Below are positions 23,428 to 24,594 of a DNA stretch of 24,594 nucleotides, piece after piece. Origin of the DNA: CAYMKL01 sp964390805 (GTDB lineage: Bacteria > Chloroflexota > Anaerolineae > VGOG01). The notes beneath the pieces are model-generated. The model worked only from the letters and a program-made list of their open reading frames with translations. It made no database searches and was not told where the DNA came from. The translations under genes were made by a program, and so were the position numbers. The stretch is taken from NCBI GenBank assembly GCA_964390805.1, contig CAYMKL010000104.1, positions 1 through 24,594 of the forward strand. The letters are read 5' to 3'. The first letter of the stretch is position 1; every line of letters begins with the position of its first letter.

Positions 23428-24102
23428 ATGATGTCGAAACCACTGAAATACATCCTGTTCGACCTGGATGAGACTCTCTACCCCAGCCGTTCAGGGCTTA
23501 TGGCTAGTATCGGACAGTTGATGAGCCAGTTCATGGAAGAACGGTTGGATATGCCGCCGAGCGAAGTGCCGTCCTTGCGAGAGTACTACTACCACACGTA
23601 CGGCACCACCATGCGGGGTTTGCAGCTCCATCACAGCATAGACCCCGAAGACTATCTGGCCTACGTCCACGACATCCCATTGGAGAACTACATCGGCCCC
23701 AACGATAAACTCGACAAAGTGCTCACCGAGATCAAGACCGAGAAGGCTATCTTCACCAACGCTTCGGCGGAACATGCCCGTCGCGTGCTCGCCATCCTGG
23801 GCATCAAGCGCCACTTCAGCCGCATCATAGACGTGCGCGCCACAGGCTACATTGCCAAACCAGATCCAGAGGCTTACCACCGCGCCCTGGCGATATCGGG
23901 CGCCACGGGGGACGAGTGCCTCCTCGTTGACGACAGAGTTCCAAATCTCGCGCCGGCCAAAGAACTGGGGATGATCACCGTACTGGTGACCGACGAGAAG
24001 GCAGCGTCTCGGCAAGCCCACCCCGAGGATGCGGACTTCGTCATCGGTGAGGCGGCAGAGATTGGAGAGGTTATGCGGCGTTTGACTTTCGGAATTCTCT
24101 AA
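23428..24102 (+). CDS. HAD phosphatase, pyrimidine 5'-nucleotidase-like
   Basis: The 224-aa protein has all four HAD motifs: FDLDETLYP with nucleophile D12 and acid D14, FTNAS with T110 and N111, K144 in AKPDPEAY, and VDDR with D168/D169. The opening and the cap domain between about 20 and 100 (including YYYHTYGTTMRGL) match the Sdt1/Ppn1-type pyrimidine 5'-nucleotidase branch, which dephosphorylates nucleotides or similar small phosphates. It begins 6 bp after the permease stop with AGAAGGA 9 nt upstream; a second ATG follows directly. The stop codon overlaps by one base the frame of the degraded CoA-transferase. Confidence 0.9.
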   Translation: MMSKPLKYILFDLDETLYPSRSGLMASIGQLMSQFMEERLDMPPSEVPSLREYYYHTYGTTMRGLQLHHSIDPEDYLAYVHDIPLENYIGPNDKLDKVLTEIKTEKAIFTNASAEHARRVLAILGIKRHFSRIIDVRATGYIAKPDPEAYHRALAISGATGDECLLVDDRVPNLAPAKELGMITVLVTDEKAASRQAHPEDADFVIGEAAEIGEVMRRLTFGIL

Positions 24103-24344
24103 AGACCATCATCACCGCCGAGCGCGTGGTGGAAGAGCCTGCCCTGAGCCTGGTCGAAGGGTTAGAGGGACAAGCCGACATACTTGGCCTTTACGTCAAC
24201 GCCATCGCTGAAGCGCCGCGAGGCGCTCGCCCTACTTCTTGCTACCCCGACTACCCCCCGGCTAGCGAGGAGATCCTGGATTACGTGGAGGCTTGCGCGG
24301 CCGGTCGGTTCGATGAGTACCTGGAGGAATTCATCAGAGGTTGA
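24102..24344 (+). pseudogene. C-terminal remnant of CoA-transferase subunit A
   Basis: The frame reads KTIITAERVVEE, then LYVNAIAEAPRGARPTSCYPDYPP, then EYLEEFI, which matches the C-terminal part (about 80 residues) of glutaconate/3-oxoacid CoA-transferase alpha subunits. The N-terminal three quarters, including the CoA-binding glycine loop, are absent; the frame joins the HAD gene directly. Two GTG codons (24126, 24129) could start it, but no ribosome site precedes them. A dispersed 19-nt repeat (24143-24161) is inserted in frame in the middle. It is best read as a relic left by deletion. Acyl-CoA chemistry links it to the rest of the window. Confidence 0.7.
24143..24161. repeat. 19-nt dispersed repeat, second copy
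   Basis: CCTGAGCCTGGTCGAAGGG, 17 of 19 nt identical to the copy at 11330-11348 in the second thiolase. Here it encodes LSLVEG in another reading frame, extending a loop of the CoA-transferase remnant without a stop codon. Confidence 0.75.
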
Positions 24345-24368
24345 CCTGAGAGCAGAATTGGGTATAAT
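24341..24368 (+). promoter_or_regulatory. Promoter of the last transcription unit
   Basis: TTGACC at 24341-24346 and TATAAT at 24363-24368 are 16 bp apart. The -35 box overlaps the stop codon of the CoA-transferase remnant. Transcription would start near 24375 and run straight into the inverted repeat at 24380-24490, which would form the folded 5' leader of the mRNA. Confidence 0.7.
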
Positions 24369-24379
24369 TAGGGGCACTG

Positions 24380-24490
24380 AGGGATGAGGCAGTGAGGCAA
24401 CGAGGCAATGAGGCAACGAGTGGTGGGGAAGAGGCAATGAGGGACTCGGCAACTCGTTACTTGTTGACTCGTCACTCGTTGACTCGTTAC
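24380..24490. repeat. Intergenic inverted repeat, 'GGCAACGAG' family, copy 2
   Basis: The left arm (24380-24420) is tandem GAGGCAACGAG/GAGGCAATGAG words; the right arm (24445-24490) is the complementary ACTCGTTAC/TTGACTCG type. It belongs to the family found at 6886-6962. It lies between a promoter and a ribosome site, so it should fold in the transcript leader. Confidence 0.8.
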
Positions 24491-24509
24491 TAAATCCAGG
24501 AGGCGAACG

Positions 24510-24584
24510 ATGTTTATGTGGAATCCCGCGTATTTTGTCTCGCTCAAACCTATTTTCGTGGGAAGGGCAAAAGCAAGCCAATGA
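24510..24584 (+). CDS. 24-codon leader-like open frame
   Basis: A clean ribosome site (AGGAGG at 24498-24503) precedes the ATG at 24510. The 24-aa product starts MFMWNPAYFVSL and ends RAKASQ, then TGA. The stop overlaps the next ATG as ATGA (24581-24584), the usual sign of translational coupling. It could be a leader peptide, a very small membrane-associated protein, or a gene whose frame is broken here. I recognise no family with confidence. Confidence 0.45.
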   Translation: MFMWNPAYFVSLKPIFVGRAKASQ

Positions 24585-24594
24585 ACACCTGGGA
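24581..24594 (+). CDS. Possible start of the next gene (partial)
   Basis: An ATG overlapping the stop of the 24-codon frame begins MNTW and runs off the end of the window. Support is only the ATGA overlap and a GGAAGGG about 13 nt upstream, so it is tentative. Confidence 0.3.

Overview
The window looks like a stretch of a Chloroflexota (Anaerolineae-like) chromosome or metagenome contig. This is an inference from gene content and style: GC-rich coding sequence, every convincing gene on the + strand, a soluble multi-PAS/GAF signalling giant, a DUF4058 protein, and intergenic gaps filled with short-word inverted repeats. No rRNA, tRNA, CRISPR array, insertion sequence or phage gene was seen, and taxonomy cannot be proved from this sequence alone.

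Layout. (1) 122-879: a small AbrB-type antitoxin and PIN-domain toxin pair with its own near-consensus promoter and a dyad at the expected transcription start. (2) 924-10246: a fatty-acid beta-oxidation cluster. A consensus promoter drives a TetR-family regulator, followed by thiolase, an 86-aa protein of unknown function, 3-hydroxyacyl-CoA dehydrogenase, enoyl-CoA hydratase, two acyl-CoA dehydrogenases, and both subunits of an electron transfer flavoprotein (etfB, etfA). Together these cover all four steps of the acyl-CoA spiral plus the electron carrier for the dehydrogenases. A terminator-like hairpin at 10353-10383 ends the cluster. (3) 10385-12752: a new promoter, a second and divergent thiolase, and a threonine/serine dehydratase-like PLP enzyme. 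(4) 12768-21690: a DUF4058 protein, a soluble PAS-GAF-HisKA_2 histidine kinase, and a 2152-aa protein with an N-terminal receiver, five PAS domains, seven GAF domains and a C-terminal GGDEF diguanylate cyclase with an intact inhibitory site. The kinase and the giant are 12 bp apart and probably form one phosphorelay leading to c-di-GMP. (5) 21715-24102: DppA-type D-aminopeptidase, an EamA/DMT permease and a HAD phosphatase, tightly packed. (6) 24102-24594: the C-terminal remnant of a CoA-transferase subunit, then a promoter, a long inverted repeat and a 24-codon open frame whose stop overlaps the start of the next gene, which runs out of the window.

The most unusual feature is the intergenic DNA. 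At least eight gaps carry an inverted repeat, and in most of them the arms are built from tandem copies of a short word of about 7-10 nt. The word differs from gap to gap while the architecture stays the same. A separate 19-nt element occurs inside two CoA-related coding sequences, in both cases without breaking the frame.
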